Shown here: positions 8,933-18,642 of the stretch, piece by piece | Layout of the letters: every line of letters starts with the position of its first letter | Numbering within the stretch: the stretch's first letter is position 1 | Source: Lewinellaceae bacterium | GTDB lineage: Bacteria > Bacteroidota > Bacteroidia > Chitinophagales > Saprospiraceae | DNA length: 64,000 nucleotides | Direction: 5' to 3' | NCBI GenBank assembly: GCA_020636325.1 | Contig: JACJYC010000003.1 | Location: 124,001 to 188,000 of the forward strand | The notes under the pieces: generated by a model | Seen by the model: the letters and a program-made list of their open reading frames with translations, nothing else | Told to the model about the DNA's origin: nothing | Databases searched by the model: none | Translations under genes and position numbers: made by a program

Positions 8933-10591
8933 ATGACTATCAAATTCAACTATATCGCGTCCCTGTTCCTGGTGCTGCTGCTGAGTTCCTGCACCAAGGA
9001 ATTCCTGGACATCAAACCGGTCGACCGGCTGACGGCAGATAATTTCTACCGCTCGGAATCCGAGATCAAGGCCGCAACAGCCTCCCTCTACGGTTTCCCC
9101 TGGTTCGACTTCAACGACAAGTTTTTCTGGTGCGCCGGCGACGCCATGGCGGGCGACCTTTACCATACCTGGGACCAGGAAGGGCAGTATTTCTACTTTT
9201 CCTTTACAGAAGGCAACGCCCACCTGTCAGCCGCCTGGAAAGGCCTGTTCCGCGTGGTCTCTTATGCCAATTCCATCATCAATGACATGCCCAGGGCGGC
9301 AGCCGGCAACGTCCCGGACGAGGTGATCAACAGGGCATTGGGCGAAGCGCGGTTCATCCGGGGTACCGCCTATTATTTCCTGTCCGAATACTGGGGAGAG
9401 GTGCCCATCGTGGAGAATTCGACGGAGCTGGTGACCAGCAACAACCTGTTCCTGCCCAAGAACACCCGTTCCAGCGTATACGAATTCATCCGACGGGACC
9501 TGACTTACGCCGCTGAAAACCTGCCGGCCTCCGACGAACCCGGCCGCGCGACGCAGTGGTCGGCAAAAGGCATGCTGGCCAAGTTGTACCTGACCATGGC
9601 CCAGGACCTGAAGGATCCGAAATCAGGCGAGTATTTCAACCAGGCCAAACAACTGGCCGGCGACGTGATCACCAACAGCGGCCTGAGCCTGATGCCCAAA
9701 TACGCCGACCTGTTCAGGATCGAAAACAACAACAATCCGGAGTCGCTCTTCGCATTCCAGTTCATGGAAGGCTCCTATGCCCTGGGCAACAGCCGCCAGG
9801 CCAACTGGGCGCGCAGCAGCCTCATCACCGGCAACAGCGAGGCCTGGGGGGGCGGCAAATGCGTGACGTATGATTTTGTGAAGAACGTCGAACCCGGCGA
9901 CCTGCGCCAACCGGCCATCTACATGGCGCCCGACGATTTTTATCCGGAGATCAACAAGAAGAACGGCGGCTACCGGTACAATATCGTCACCCGCGACCCG
10001 ACCGACCCGAACATCGTAGTGGAAGGGGCTACGCCGTTGCTGAACAGCCTCAAGAAATATGTGGTCGGCAGCGCCGACGATACCGGCGGCAAGGTATCCA
10101 CCGGGCAGGCAGCAGCCATCAACCAGTACGTGCTGCGGCTGGCGGACGTCTACCTGATTTACGCCGAAGCGACGCTGGGTTCGGGCGCTTCCACCGCCGA
10201 CGGCGCCGCGCTCAACTATTTCAACGCCATCCGTTCAAGGGCAGGGCTGTCGCCCAAGACCAGCCTCACCTTTGCCGACATCATGAAGGAACGGCGGGTG
10301 GAATTCGGCCTGGAAAGCCTCGCCTGGTTCGATGTGAAGCGGTTTTATTACCGGGACAGCGCCGGAGCCCTGGCCTACCTGAACGCGCAACAGCGGCAGG
10401 AGACCTACCAGCGCATCCAGGGCAATAACGCACCGGATGAGAACACGATGGAAGGATATACCCTGACGCCGGCCACGAGCACGATCGTCGTGTCGGATGC
10501 CGATATGTTCCTTCCGATCCCGGCAGCGGAAGTGGTGGCCAACAGCATGCTGGCGCCGTCCGAACCGGCTGTGGAATACGAGTTCCATTAA
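8933..10591 (+). CDS. SusD/RagB-type nutrient-binding lipoprotein
   Basis: 552 aa. The lipobox LLSSC (Cys about 20) predicts an outer-membrane lipoprotein. The family's landmarks are present: FLDIKPVDRLTADNFYRSES at the N-terminus, the TPR-like helical region EARFIRGTAYYFLSEYWGEVP, and the C-terminal ADVYLIYAEATLG, YFNAIRSRAGL and MKERRVEFGLESLAWFDVKR. It caps the SusC barrel and captures the glycan. It lies 68 bp after susC with no promoter between. The ligand cannot be read from the sequence. Confidence 0.95.
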   Translation: MTIKFNYIASLFLVLLLSSCTKEFLDIKPVDRLTADNFYRSESEIKAATASLYGFPWFDFNDKFFWCAGDAMAGDLYHTWDQEGQYFYFSFTEGNAHLSAAWKGLFRVVSYANSIINDMPRAAAGNVPDEVINRALGEARFIRGTAYYFLSEYWGEVPIVENSTELVTSNNLFLPKNTRSSVYEFIRRDLTYAAENLPASDEPGRATQWSAKGMLAKLYLTMAQDLKDPKSGEYFNQAKQLAGDVITNSGLSLMPKYADLFRIENNNNPESLFAFQFMEGSYALGNSRQANWARSSLITGNSEAWGGGKCVTYDFVKNVEPGDLRQPAIYMAPDDFYPEINKKNGGYRYNIVTRDPTDPNIVVEGATPLLNSLKKYVVGSADDTGGKVSTGQAAAINQYVLRLADVYLIYAEATLGSGASTADGAALNYFNAIRSRAGLSPKTSLTFADIMKERRVEFGLESLAWFDVKRFYYRDSAGALAYLNAQQRQETYQRIQGNNAPDENTMEGYTLTPATSTIVVSDADMFLPIPAAEVVANSMLAPSEPAVEYEFH

Positions 10592-10624
10592 ACCGATTTG
10601 TTAACCGATCCAAATTCGGATAAA

Positions 10625-11824
10625 ATGAAATTTTCGATCAAACATATTTCCCTGCGCCTCCTGTTGCTGCTGGTCGTGGCCGGAATAGGCCCGTCCTGCG
10701 AAAAGGATGAACCGGCGGCCAACAACGGCGAACCGGTCGTCTACTACGTCAGGTCGACCGAGCCGGCCAAAGCCGATTCCCTGCTGGCGGGCGCTTTTAT
10801 GGGCAACCTCATCGCCATTGTGGGCGACAACCTGGGCGATACCCGCGAAATGTGGTTCAACGACCAGCGGGCCACCCTCAACCCGACGTACATCACCAAC
10901 AAGACCATCCTGGTCAACGTACCCAGCACCGTCCCTGCGGAGGTGACCAACCAGATCCGGTTCGTCTTCGGCGACGGCAGCGAGTACCGCTATGATTTCT
11001 CGGTGAACGTGCCCGGCCCTGTGCTGACCGGCATCAAATGCGAGTACGTTCCCGACGGCCAGACGGCTGTGCTGTACGGCGATTTTTTCTTTGAACCCAA
11101 GGTATTCTTCCCCGGCGACAAGGAAGCGGAAGTGGTGAATTTCGACAAGACCTTCGTGGAAGTGACCGTGCCCGACGGTTCCGTACCCGGTCAGATCGAA
11201 CTGCGCACAAAATTCGGCAAGGCCAGATCGTCCTTCTATTTCCGCGACGACCGGAATACGATCCTGGATTTTGACAACCTGCTGCACGAAACCTGGACGG
11301 CGCCCATCGCCAATGCGGCCGAGAACCCCGATCCGGCGCCCTGCTCCGGCAATTACGCCTATTTCAAGAACGACGCCGACGGCGCCTGGATGTGGGTCAA
11401 TGAGCTCACCATGCAGTATTGGGCCCCGCGCGGCCGCGGCAACCGGCCCCTCGCGACCGGTTCGATCAACGACCTGGTTTTCCGCTTTGAGGCCAATGTG
11501 CCCATCGAGTGGAAAGACGTACGGATGGAGATCTTCCTCGGCCCCTATGCCGAAGACCACGGCCGCGATGTGTCGAGCACGGCGGTAGCCCGCTGGCAAC
11601 CCTGGAAAAACGGACCGTTTACCACCGACGGCTGGCAAACGATCTCCATTCCGCTGACGGAATTCAAGTACTACAAGGACGACCCGGCCGACGCCGCCAC
11701 CGGCACCCGGACGATCGAGAACCTGTCGTCCCTGACGAACGTGACCATGATGCTCTTCGGCCCGGCTGACGGGGCAAACCCGGTCTATATCGCGTTCGAC
11801 AATGTCCGCATCGTTGAGAAATAA
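10625..11824 (+). CDS. IPT/TIG-type surface glycan-binding lipoprotein
   Basis: 399 aa from the ATG at 10625; a longer in-frame reading from 10598 puts nine non-signal residues ahead of the signal peptide and is less likely. The lipobox GIGPSC predicts surface anchoring. About two Ig-like IPT/TIG repeats follow (LIAIVGDNLGDTREMWFND, VLYGDFFFEPKVFFPG). A C-terminal carbohydrate-binding-like domain starts near ILDFDNLLHETW and ends AFDNVRIVE. This is the arrangement of SusE/F-position proteins in polysaccharide-utilisation loci. It probably binds polysaccharide at the cell surface and passes it to SusCD. It shares its C-terminal domain type with the next gene. Confidence 0.85.
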   Translation: MKFSIKHISLRLLLLLVVAGIGPSCEKDEPAANNGEPVVYYVRSTEPAKADSLLAGAFMGNLIAIVGDNLGDTREMWFNDQRATLNPTYITNKTILVNVPSTVPAEVTNQIRFVFGDGSEYRYDFSVNVPGPVLTGIKCEYVPDGQTAVLYGDFFFEPKVFFPGDKEAEVVNFDKTFVEVTVPDGSVPGQIELRTKFGKARSSFYFRDDRNTILDFDNLLHETWTAPIANAAENPDPAPCSGNYAYFKNDADGAWMWVNELTMQYWAPRGRGNRPLATGSINDLVFRFEANVPIEWKDVRMEIFLGPYAEDHGRDVSSTAVARWQPWKNGPFTTDGWQTISIPLTEFKYYKDDPADAATGTRTIENLSSLTNVTMMLFGPADGANPVYIAFDNVRIVEK

Positions 11825-11892
11825 TTTGAAGGGGGAAGCCGGCTTTCCGAACCCGAGGCCGGCCCTCCGACAACACCAAACCGTTTAACATC

Positions 11893-13983
11893 ATGACAAA
11901 ATACAGATTCAGTACCCTCATCATGCTGTTGGCGCTGGCCGCGGGTTTCTCCTTCCTGTCTTGCGAGAAGGACGAACCCGAAGTGATCCGGCTCGACAGC
12001 TTTGGTCCGTCGCCGGTTTTGCGGGGCGGCGACCTCAAATTCATCGGGGAGCACCTCGACAAGGTCTCCGAGATCGTGCTGACCAGCGGGGTGAGCGTGA
12101 CGTCTTTCAAGTCCAGATCCCCGCAATTGCTGGTCATTACGGTCCCCGAAGCCACCGTGGACGGAAAAGTGGTCCTGAAAACGCCCGACGGCGACATCGA
12201 AACCAAGACCATCCTGACGATTTCAGAACCCATTACGATCACTTCCATTACTCCGGCGAGGGTCCGGCCGGGCGATATCGTCACCATCAACGGAGACTAC
12301 CTCAATCTGGTCAGGGAGGTCATTTTCAACAATAAAAAAACGGTGACCGTATTCCAGAGCCAGTCGCGGGAAAAACTGGAGGTCAAGGTTCCCGATGACG
12401 CCCAGACCGGGAAGGTGGTCGTTTCCAACGGCGAACCCGACCCGATCCAGGTGGAATCGGAAACGGACCTGGAAATCGCGCTTCCCATGGCTTTGCTGGT
12501 ATCGCCCAACCCGGTGAAAGCCGGTGCGGAACTGACCATTGAGGGCGAGGACCTCGACCTGGCCCAAAAGGTCGTTTTCGGCGGCGGCAGCAGCGTGGAC
12601 CAATTTGTCAGCCGGGAAGCCGGCAAGCTCGTTGTGGCCGTGCCCGCTGATGCCCAGGACGGCAAACTGGGCCTGATCGCCGCCTCCCAGGTTCAGACCG
12701 AATCGGCGGTTTCGCTCGTCATGGTGGTGCCCGCAATTGCGGATATCAACCCGAATCCGGCCAAGAACGGCGGAACCGTCACGATCACCGGTACAAACCT
12801 CGACCTGGTGACTTCCGTTGTTTTCGGCGGCGGCAAGAATGGGGAGATCCAGAACGCTTCGGCGACCGAGCTCACCGTCAAGGTACCCGATGACGCTACG
12901 GCAGCTGCGGTTACCCTGAACACGGCGGCCAACAAGTCGGTGGCTTCCACAGCGGTGCTCGGCCTGGTCAAGCCGGTCATCGAATCCTTCTCACCGATGG
13001 AAACCCAGGCCAACAAGGACATCACCATCACGGGTACCGACCTGGACCTGGTGGTGAAAGTGATCTTCGGCGGCGACAAGGAAGGAACCATTGTATCGGC
13101 TTCCGAAACCGAACTGACGGTGACGGTTCCGCCGGGCACCCTTTCCGGCGCTTTCACGCTGGTGGCCCGCAACGGCGATATGACGGTTTCCACCCAGGAA
13201 CTGACCATTCTGGCCTCCAACGTACCGATCATCCTGAGCATGCCGACCCAGGCCAAACCCGGTGAAATGATCACGATCGAAGGCGAAAAGCTCGACCTGC
13301 TGACCGACGTCATCTTCCCGGTCGGGATCAAAGCCACCATGTTCGGCATCAAAACGGCCACGATCCTGCAGGTGGTCGTGCCCCCCGACGTGCAGAAGGG
13401 GATCGGCGTGATCACCTTTGTCACCTCCGAGAACGAAACCACCACTTCGCCGCCCATCAACTTCCAGGGCGTGGACGTGGTGGCCGATCCGACGCTGGTG
13501 TTCTTCAACTTTGACAACCTGAACCGCTGGTGGGGCGATACCGGCGATAACGAGAACGACCCCGACCTGAGCCTGGACGGCTCCAATTATTTCCGCGTGA
13601 ACGGCTCTTTGTCCGGCTGGACGGGCTTTTTCTGGCGCAACGGCAAAAACGAATTCCCGGCCGACGTGATCGGCACCAACGTGAGCAGCTATGTGCTGAA
13701 ATTCGACGTCAACATCCTGGAGCCGATCACGGGCGGTGAGTTCGCCTGGCGGTTCAAGGGCAGCTCCGGCGATTTCTGGTATTACTGGAAACCCTGGGAG
13801 GCTACCGGCTCGTACATGACGCCCGGGTGGATCACCGTGACCATCCCGCTGACGGCCTTCTCGGCGGGCGGCGCCCCGATCACCGACATGTCGACGATCA
13901 ATGAGGATTTCGGCGTGGCTTTCAACAGCGGCAGCTCCACCGTGAATGCCTGCTTTGATAACGTCCGTTTCGAATTGCAATAA
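11893..13983 (+). CDS. Multi-IPT/TIG surface glycan-binding lipoprotein
   Basis: 696 aa. The lipobox FSFLSC is followed by five to six tandem IPT/TIG modules of roughly 80 residues, each with an ITITGTDLDLV-type strand then VVFGG (for example near residues 115, 205, 295 and 380). A C-terminal domain begins VFFNFDNLNRWWGDTG and ends ACFDNVRFELQ, paralogous to that of the preceding protein. The modules probably form an extended stalk that presents the glycan-binding end domain. It is the last gene of the Sus-type unit and is followed by a strong terminator. Confidence 0.85.
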   Translation: MTKYRFSTLIMLLALAAGFSFLSCEKDEPEVIRLDSFGPSPVLRGGDLKFIGEHLDKVSEIVLTSGVSVTSFKSRSPQLLVITVPEATVDGKVVLKTPDGDIETKTILTISEPITITSITPARVRPGDIVTINGDYLNLVREVIFNNKKTVTVFQSQSREKLEVKVPDDAQTGKVVVSNGEPDPIQVESETDLEIALPMALLVSPNPVKAGAELTIEGEDLDLAQKVVFGGGSSVDQFVSREAGKLVVAVPADAQDGKLGLIAASQVQTESAVSLVMVVPAIADINPNPAKNGGTVTITGTNLDLVTSVVFGGGKNGEIQNASATELTVKVPDDATAAAVTLNTAANKSVASTAVLGLVKPVIESFSPMETQANKDITITGTDLDLVVKVIFGGDKEGTIVSASETELTVTVPPGTLSGAFTLVARNGDMTVSTQELTILASNVPIILSMPTQAKPGEMITIEGEKLDLLTDVIFPVGIKATMFGIKTATILQVVVPPDVQKGIGVITFVTSENETTTSPPINFQGVDVVADPTLVFFNFDNLNRWWGDTGDNENDPDLSLDGSNYFRVNGSLSGWTGFFWRNGKNEFPADVIGTNVSSYVLKFDVNILEPITGGEFAWRFKGSSGDFWYYWKPWEATGSYMTPGWITVTIPLTAFSAGGAPITDMSTINEDFGVAFNSGSSTVNACFDNVRFELQ

Positions 13984-14037
13984 ACCTGATGCAGGAAATT
14001 AGTAAGCAGTATTGAATTGTATTGCTGAAAGTGAGAT

Positions 14038-14073
14038 AGGGGTGTTCTGAGGAATACCCCTTTTTTATTTTTC
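14038..14073 (+). terminator. Rho-independent terminator of the Sus operon
   Basis: A 10-bp stem AGGGGTGTTC/GAATACCCCT (one G-U pair) with loop TGAG is followed by six T, then ATTTTT. It separates the Sus-type operon from hmgA. Confidence 0.85.
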
Positions 14074-14075
14074 CT

Positions 14076-14100
14076 TATCTTTGTACGAACAATCGTTCGT
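14076..14100 (+). promoter_or_regulatory. hmgA promoter with palindromic operator candidate
   Basis: The -7 box TATCTTTG (14076-14083) is followed after one base by ACGAACAATCGTTCGT (14085-14100), with inverted arms ACGAAC/GTTCGT. This is where transcription should begin, a good position for a repressor. The half-sites look like those of TetR-family operators (inference). Confidence 0.55.
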
Positions 14101-14116
14101 ATTCAATTTCAGTCCT

Positions 14117-15283
14117 ATGCCAATATACCATAAACTGGGCAACATACCGCCCAAACGCCATACCATCTTTGAGAAACCGGGCGGCGGCCTGTACTACGAA
14201 CAGCTTTTCGGCACCGTCGGATTTGACGGCATGTCGAGCCTGTCCTACCATATCCACCGCCCGACCATGGTGCGTGAGATCCGGGGCGCCCGGGATGTCA
14301 CGCCGAAGATTGCCGTTGAAAAGAACATGCAGGCCCGTCTGCTCAAGGGGTTCAACGCCGCGCCCAAAGATGATTTTCTGGATAGCCGCGAACCCCTGCT
14401 TGTCAACAAGGATATCCATATCGGCGTGGCGGCGCCCCGCAAATCGCTGCGGGATTATTTTTACAAGAATGCCGACGCCGACGAGCTGCTGTTCATCCAC
14501 CGCGGCGCCGGCAAACTCCGCACCTTTCTGGGCAATATCGATTTCGAATACGGGGACTACCTGATCATCCCGCGCGGCATGATCTACCAGATCGACTTCG
14601 ACACGGAAGACAACCGGATCCTGTACGCCGAATCCTTTCATCCGATCTACACGCCGAAGCGGTACCGGAACTGGTTCGGGCAATTGCTGGAACATTCGCC
14701 CTTCTGCGAACGGGACTACAAACTGCCGGCCGGGCTGGAGACGTACGACGAAACGGGGGAATTCCCGATCCGGATCAAAAAACAGGGCATGCTGCACGAC
14801 CTGGTGTACGCCTCGCACCCGTTCGACGTGGTGGGCTGGGACGGCTACAATTTCCCGTACGGCTTTTCGATCCACAATTTCGAACCCATCACCGGACGGG
14901 TGCACCAGCCGCCGCCCGTGCACCAGACCTTCGAGACGCCGGCCTTTGTGGTATGTTCGTTCTGCCCCAGGTTGTACGATTACCACCCGAAAGCCATCCC
15001 GGCGCCCTACAACCACTCGAACATCGACTCGGATGAGATGTTGTATTATGTGGACGGCGATTTCATGAGCCGCAACAATATCGACAAAGGCTATATTTCC
15101 CTGCATCCGGGGGGCATCCCGCACGGGCCGCACCCAGGCGCCTACGAGCGCAGCATCGGCAAAAAGTCGACCGAAGAGCTGGCTGTGATGATCGACACCT
15201 TCAAGCCGCTGATGATCACGGAGAACGCGCTCAAGCTCGACGACGGGGTGTATTATCGCTCCTGGATGGAAAATCAGCATTAA
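14117..15283 (+). CDS. hmgA: Homogentisate 1,2-dioxygenase
   Basis: 388 aa from the ATG at 14117. An in-frame TTG at 14081 would overlap the promoter box and is rejected. The enzyme opens the ring of homogentisate to maleylacetoacetate in tyrosine/phenylalanine breakdown and uses non-haem Fe(II). The iron-ligand regions are recognisable: PPPVHQTFETP and the C-terminal LHPGGIPHGPHPGAYE, with the flanking ITGRVHQ and MLYYVDGDFM. The N-terminal MPIYHKLGNIPPKRHTIF is typical of the bacterial/Bacteroidota form. The next gene, fumarylacetoacetase, completes the pathway except for an isomerase, which is not in this window. Confidence 0.95.
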   Translation: MPIYHKLGNIPPKRHTIFEKPGGGLYYEQLFGTVGFDGMSSLSYHIHRPTMVREIRGARDVTPKIAVEKNMQARLLKGFNAAPKDDFLDSREPLLVNKDIHIGVAAPRKSLRDYFYKNADADELLFIHRGAGKLRTFLGNIDFEYGDYLIIPRGMIYQIDFDTEDNRILYAESFHPIYTPKRYRNWFGQLLEHSPFCERDYKLPAGLETYDETGEFPIRIKKQGMLHDLVYASHPFDVVGWDGYNFPYGFSIHNFEPITGRVHQPPPVHQTFETPAFVVCSFCPRLYDYHPKAIPAPYNHSNIDSDEMLYYVDGDFMSRNNIDKGYISLHPGGIPHGPHPGAYERSIGKKSTEELAVMIDTFKPLMITENALKLDDGVYYRSWMENQH

Positions 15284-15385
15284 TCCGAATGAATGGATTG
15301 TCCGATTGATCCGATTTTGACGTCTGGCTCTTGGTCAAATCAATCCAACAATCGGATCATTCCAAAAATCGAATCAATAAACAAG

Positions 15386-16615
15386 ATGCAAACCTGGATT
15401 CCCATACCCGAAAATTCCGATTTCACGATCCACAACCTGCCGTTCGGGATCTTTTCCATGGAGGGTGAGACACCCGGCGCAGGCGTGGCCATCGGCGACC
15501 AGATCCTGGACCTTTACGCTGTAGCCGACCTGGAGCACCTGGATATCCCCGGTGTGGACAAGTCCGTTTTCAACCACAGCTCCCTGAATCCGTTCATCCG
15601 GTTGGGAAAAAGGACGACCTCGGCGGTTCGCCTGAAGGTGCAGCAATTGCTCTCGGACGAGCATTCGCCGCTGCGGTCCCGGCCCGAGGTGTTCATCCCG
15701 CAATCCTCGGTGACGATGCACCTGCCCGTGGAGATCGGCGACTACACTGATTTTTATTCCAGCATCGAACACGCCACCAATGTGGGCATGATGTTCCGGG
15801 ATCCGGCCAATGCCCTGTTGCCCAACTGGCGGCATTTGCCGGTAGGTTACCACGGCCGGTCATCCTCGATCGTGATCAGCGGTACGCCCGTGCGCAGGCC
15901 GTCCGGTCAGGTAAAACCGAAGGAGGCTGATCAGCCGGTATTTCAGCCCAGCGCACGGCTGGATTTTGAACTGGAAACGGCCTTCATCATCGGGCGGAAT
16001 ACCGAATTGGGGCAGTCCGTTTCCACCGCTGAAGCCGAGGATTACATCTTCGGCATGGTGCTGTTCAACGACTGGTCGGCGCGCGACCTCCAACAATGGG
16101 AATACGTACCGCTGGGGCCGTTCCTCGGCAAGAATTTCGCCTCCAGCATATCGCCCTGGGTGGTTACGCTGGACGCATTGGAGCCGTTCCGCACCGAAGG
16201 CCCCGTTCAGGAACCGGCGGTACTGCCCTATTTGCAGTATACCGGCAAAAAGAACTACGACATCCACCTGGAGGTCGGCCTGCAGCCGGCAGCGGGGGAT
16301 GAGACGGTCATCTGCCGGTCCAATTTCAAATACATGTACTGGAACATGTGCCAGCAACTGGCCCACCATACCGTCAACGGGTGCAATATCCGGATAGGCG
16401 ATCTGATGGCCTCGGGCACCATCAGCGGCAAAGATCCGGGTTCGTACGGCTCAATGCTGGAATTGTCGTGGTCCGGCACGAAGCCCATCCAATTGAAAGA
16501 CGGCTCAACCCGGACTTTTCTGCAGGACGGCGACACGGTCCGGATGCGCGGCTGGGCGGAGCAGGGCGGCGTCCGCGTGGGGTTCGGGGCGGTGGAAGGC
16601 CGGATTGTGGGGTGA
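15386..16615 (+). CDS. fahA: Fumarylacetoacetase
   Basis: 409 aa from the ATG at 15386; upstream in-frame codons from 15293 are low-complexity intergenic sequence. It hydrolyses fumarylacetoacetate to fumarate and acetoacetate, the last step of tyrosine catabolism. Metal and active-site blocks are present: DYTDFYSSIEHATNVG (Asp ligand and catalytic His), DFELETAFIIG (Glu ligand), FNDWSARDLQQWEYVPLGPF and GKNFASSISPW. It follows hmgA by 102 bp in the same direction. The gap contains repeated gattgatccgatt-like words in both orientations but no clear promoter box, so co-transcription is likely. Confidence 0.95.
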   Translation: MQTWIPIPENSDFTIHNLPFGIFSMEGETPGAGVAIGDQILDLYAVADLEHLDIPGVDKSVFNHSSLNPFIRLGKRTTSAVRLKVQQLLSDEHSPLRSRPEVFIPQSSVTMHLPVEIGDYTDFYSSIEHATNVGMMFRDPANALLPNWRHLPVGYHGRSSSIVISGTPVRRPSGQVKPKEADQPVFQPSARLDFELETAFIIGRNTELGQSVSTAEAEDYIFGMVLFNDWSARDLQQWEYVPLGPFLGKNFASSISPWVVTLDALEPFRTEGPVQEPAVLPYLQYTGKKNYDIHLEVGLQPAAGDETVICRSNFKYMYWNMCQQLAHHTVNGCNIRIGDLMASGTISGKDPGSYGSMLELSWSGTKPIQLKDGSTRTFLQDGDTVRMRGWAEQGGVRVGFGAVEGRIVG

Positions 16616-16784
16616 TCCTTTTTTAATGTAAAATGCAAAATGTAAAGGTGATAATGTAAAAGTATTGGGTTGCTTCCGGGTTTGACCGCGTATTGGCCAT
16701 CCCCGCACACCTCACTTTTGCATTTTAAATTTTTTCTTTTGCATTTTCCTCCTGATTACCTGGCAAGGTCTCTAAAATGCGTAA

Positions 16785-16844
16785 GAAAAAAACGCCCGCT
16801 GCGGGTCCAGGAATCGACTCCGAAACCTGTTCCCGCAGCGGGCG
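16785..16844 (-). terminator. Minus-strand rho-independent terminator
   Basis: A perfect 13-bp stem, CGCCCGCTGCGGG (16793-16805) and CCCGCAGCGGGCG (16832-16844), with a 26-nt loop. The A-run at 16786-16792 becomes a U-tract on the minus strand, so it would terminate the secreted-protein gene that ends at 17054, about 210 bp away. Confidence 0.7.
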
Positions 16845-16968
16845 ATGAATAATGAACCACACCGATTATTGCGCATAGCCTTAAGTCCGTTGCAGCCTCC
16901 ACTTATCCTTCGGCTTCGCTCAGGATCTCCCGCTTACGACTTATCCTTCGGCTGTCCTCAGGACCCCA

Positions 16969-17043
16969 ACTTACCACTTACGACTTACAACTTACAACTT
17001 ACGACTTACGACTTAAGACTTACGACTTAAGCCTTACGATTAC
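16969..17043. repeat. Heptamer tandem array (ACTTACG type)
   Basis: About ten copies of a 7-bp unit, acttacg/acttaca/acttaag. It abuts the stop codon of the minus-strand gene at 17054. It resembles the short tandemly repeated heptamers (STRR) known from cyanobacteria. Confidence 0.8.
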
Positions 17044-17053
17044 CCCCCAATGG

Positions 17054-18307
17054 TCATTTCATCACGCTGAACTTCTTGACCACTTTTTCGTAGGCGCCCG
17101 ACAGTTCGAGCAGGTAAATGCCCGCGGGCAGGCTGTTGATGTCCAGTTCAAGGGCATTGGTTTCCGGGTCAATGCGTTGTTCCAGGAGCTGCTTGCCGTT
17201 CAGGTCGACCACTTTGAGGGCATTGACTTCCAGTTTATCCCAGGTGACGTTGAGCAGGTCTTTGGAGGGATTGGGGTGGAGTTGGACGCCGGCGCCCGGT
17301 TCCTGGCCGACCTGGACTTTGCCAAAGCCGCTGTCTGTCCCGCCGAAGCCCGTTGTGGGCCATTCATAATCCCGAAGTTCGGCACAATCAATAACCGCCC
17401 TTTCTTCATCCGGAATGGCCTTAAACTGCCCGCCGCAATTGTAAAAAACGTCATCCTCACATTCTTCACAATTGGAATCCGGAGCTGTGGAGACCCTATG
17501 GATAATGCGGAGGAAAACGCAGTTGGGTGCGAGATAATTGGAAAAATTCACGCTGCCGGGAATGTACCCAACCGGAGTCCATGGACCGTTGGGGCCAGGT
17601 CCCGTCATAAAATACCATTCGTGGTACAAGTTCGGGTTCTGGACATTGGTTGAGGACAAGTTGAAGCCGCCGGTTGTCGGTGTGGGGAGGACGCCGAATG
17701 AAGCATCCACCGGTTGTTGTACAACATTTGCAGTCAGACAAAGCGAGAGGAAAGCGAAATTCGGACAACCGCCTGCGCCCAGGTTGGTCACCTGCACGAT
17801 GATGGTGTTTTGGCCGGGAACCAGATACGGGGCAATATTGATCGGCCCGTTGGGCGTATTCCATCCGCTGGCCGGCGAGGTCAGGTTACCGGCAGTCTGG
17901 CCGTTGATCCAGATCCGGGAGGAGTTGTCCGCCTGCCACAGGACCGTTCCGTTAACGGTGGTGCATGGGTCTGTCGGATCATAATTCAGATTAAAGGTCT
18001 GGCGGAAAAAGAAGGTAGCAGCCGGGTAAAAACAATCTGCCGGAGGCGGTGTTCCCCAAATCGGCTGCGCATTGGCACAGGTATTGATATTCAGGTTACC
18101 GTTCCAGTTCGGACACAGACATTGGAGCACACAGTTGTTGGTACAGGCGCCAACCAGAAAGGCGGGGCCCCAGGGACCGTTCATGTTCTGGCTGGCTTGC
18201 CAGGTCTGATCCGTGACAATGTTAACCTGAGCGGAAGCCCGCTCAGCCGACAAGCCCAAAACCAGGACCGACGTAAGGACAACAAGTGTTTTTACGAACT
18301 TTTTCAT
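17054..18307 (-). CDS. Secreted T9SS type A cargo, cysteine-rich
   Basis: 417 aa from the ATG at 18307; an upstream in-frame start at 18355 would put 16 unlikely residues before the signal peptide MKKFVKTLVVLTSVLVLGLS. The mature N-terminal half is rich in Cys, Asn and Trp (LVGACTNNCVLQCLCPNWNG) and contains a galactose-binding-like beta-sandwich pattern (ADNSSRIWINGQTAGNL, NTIIVQVTNLG). The C-terminus is a T9SS type A sorting domain (LHPNPSKDLLNVTW to KKFSVMK, about 75 residues), so it should be secreted and attached to the cell surface. The function is unknown; cell-surface adhesion or glycan binding is possible. Confidence 0.85.
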   Translation of the reverse strand: MKKFVKTLVVLTSVLVLGLSAERASAQVNIVTDQTWQASQNMNGPWGPAFLVGACTNNCVLQCLCPNWNGNLNINTCANAQPIWGTPPPADCFYPAATFFFRQTFNLNYDPTDPCTTVNGTVLWQADNSSRIWINGQTAGNLTSPASGWNTPNGPINIAPYLVPGQNTIIVQVTNLGAGGCPNFAFLSLCLTANVVQQPVDASFGVLPTPTTGGFNLSSTNVQNPNLYHEWYFMTGPGPNGPWTPVGYIPGSVNFSNYLAPNCVFLRIIHRVSTAPDSNCEECEDDVFYNCGGQFKAIPDEERAVIDCAELRDYEWPTTGFGGTDSGFGKVQVGQEPGAGVQLHPNPSKDLLNVTWDKLEVNALKVVDLNGKQLLEQRIDPETNALELDINSLPAGIYLLELSGAYEKVVKKFSVMK

Positions 18308-18642
18308 GATAATTTTTTTAGGATGAATAAAACAAAACAAATCACCTCCAACCACTCATACATACAATGATACAGGCCTGATTATCAGTTGTATATAATC
18401 GGTTTTCGGATTTGATTATAGAAGAAAAAAAATGAAAAAATGTGACGGAATTAATTGGCATTTATTTTTGTCACAATGGCAGGTTCAAATGCACACTACT
18501 GGACATTTCAGCGCTTCCCTCAGGGTCTTATTTGTTGACTGCAGGAAAAGGGAGCAGCGTTGCCGTCGAAAAATTCGTCAAAAAATAGAAAGATCAGCCC
18601 GCGTTTCGGACCTTTGTCAGGTACGTTCTTAATCCAGCGACC
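18308..18642. other. AT-rich divergent intergenic region
   Basis: No gene is supported. A TATTTTTG box (18463-18470) could be the promoter of the gene at 18643. It overlaps one arm of TGTGAC (18441-18446)/GTCACA (18470-18475). I see no convincing -7 box for the minus-strand gene. Confidence 0.45.

Larger units (their letters stand above)
16616..17053. other. Gene-free interval with A/T-rich words and direct repeats
   Basis: Nothing coding is apparent. Just after the fahA stop come several atgtaaa/atgcaaa heptamers (16625-16660). A terminator hairpin lies at 16793-16844. Two copies of acttatccttcggct (near 16908 and 16938) lead into the heptamer array at 16969. Confidence 0.6.

Noticed and set aside
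14081..14116. TTG start for hmgA at 14081
   Set aside because: It would lie on the -7 promoter box; the ATG at 14117 matches the family N-terminus.
18441..18475. CRP/FNR-type site TGTGAC...GTCACA
   Set aside because: The 23-nt spacing does not fit the usual 6-nt core gap of CRP sites, and one arm overlaps the -7 box; chance is likely.
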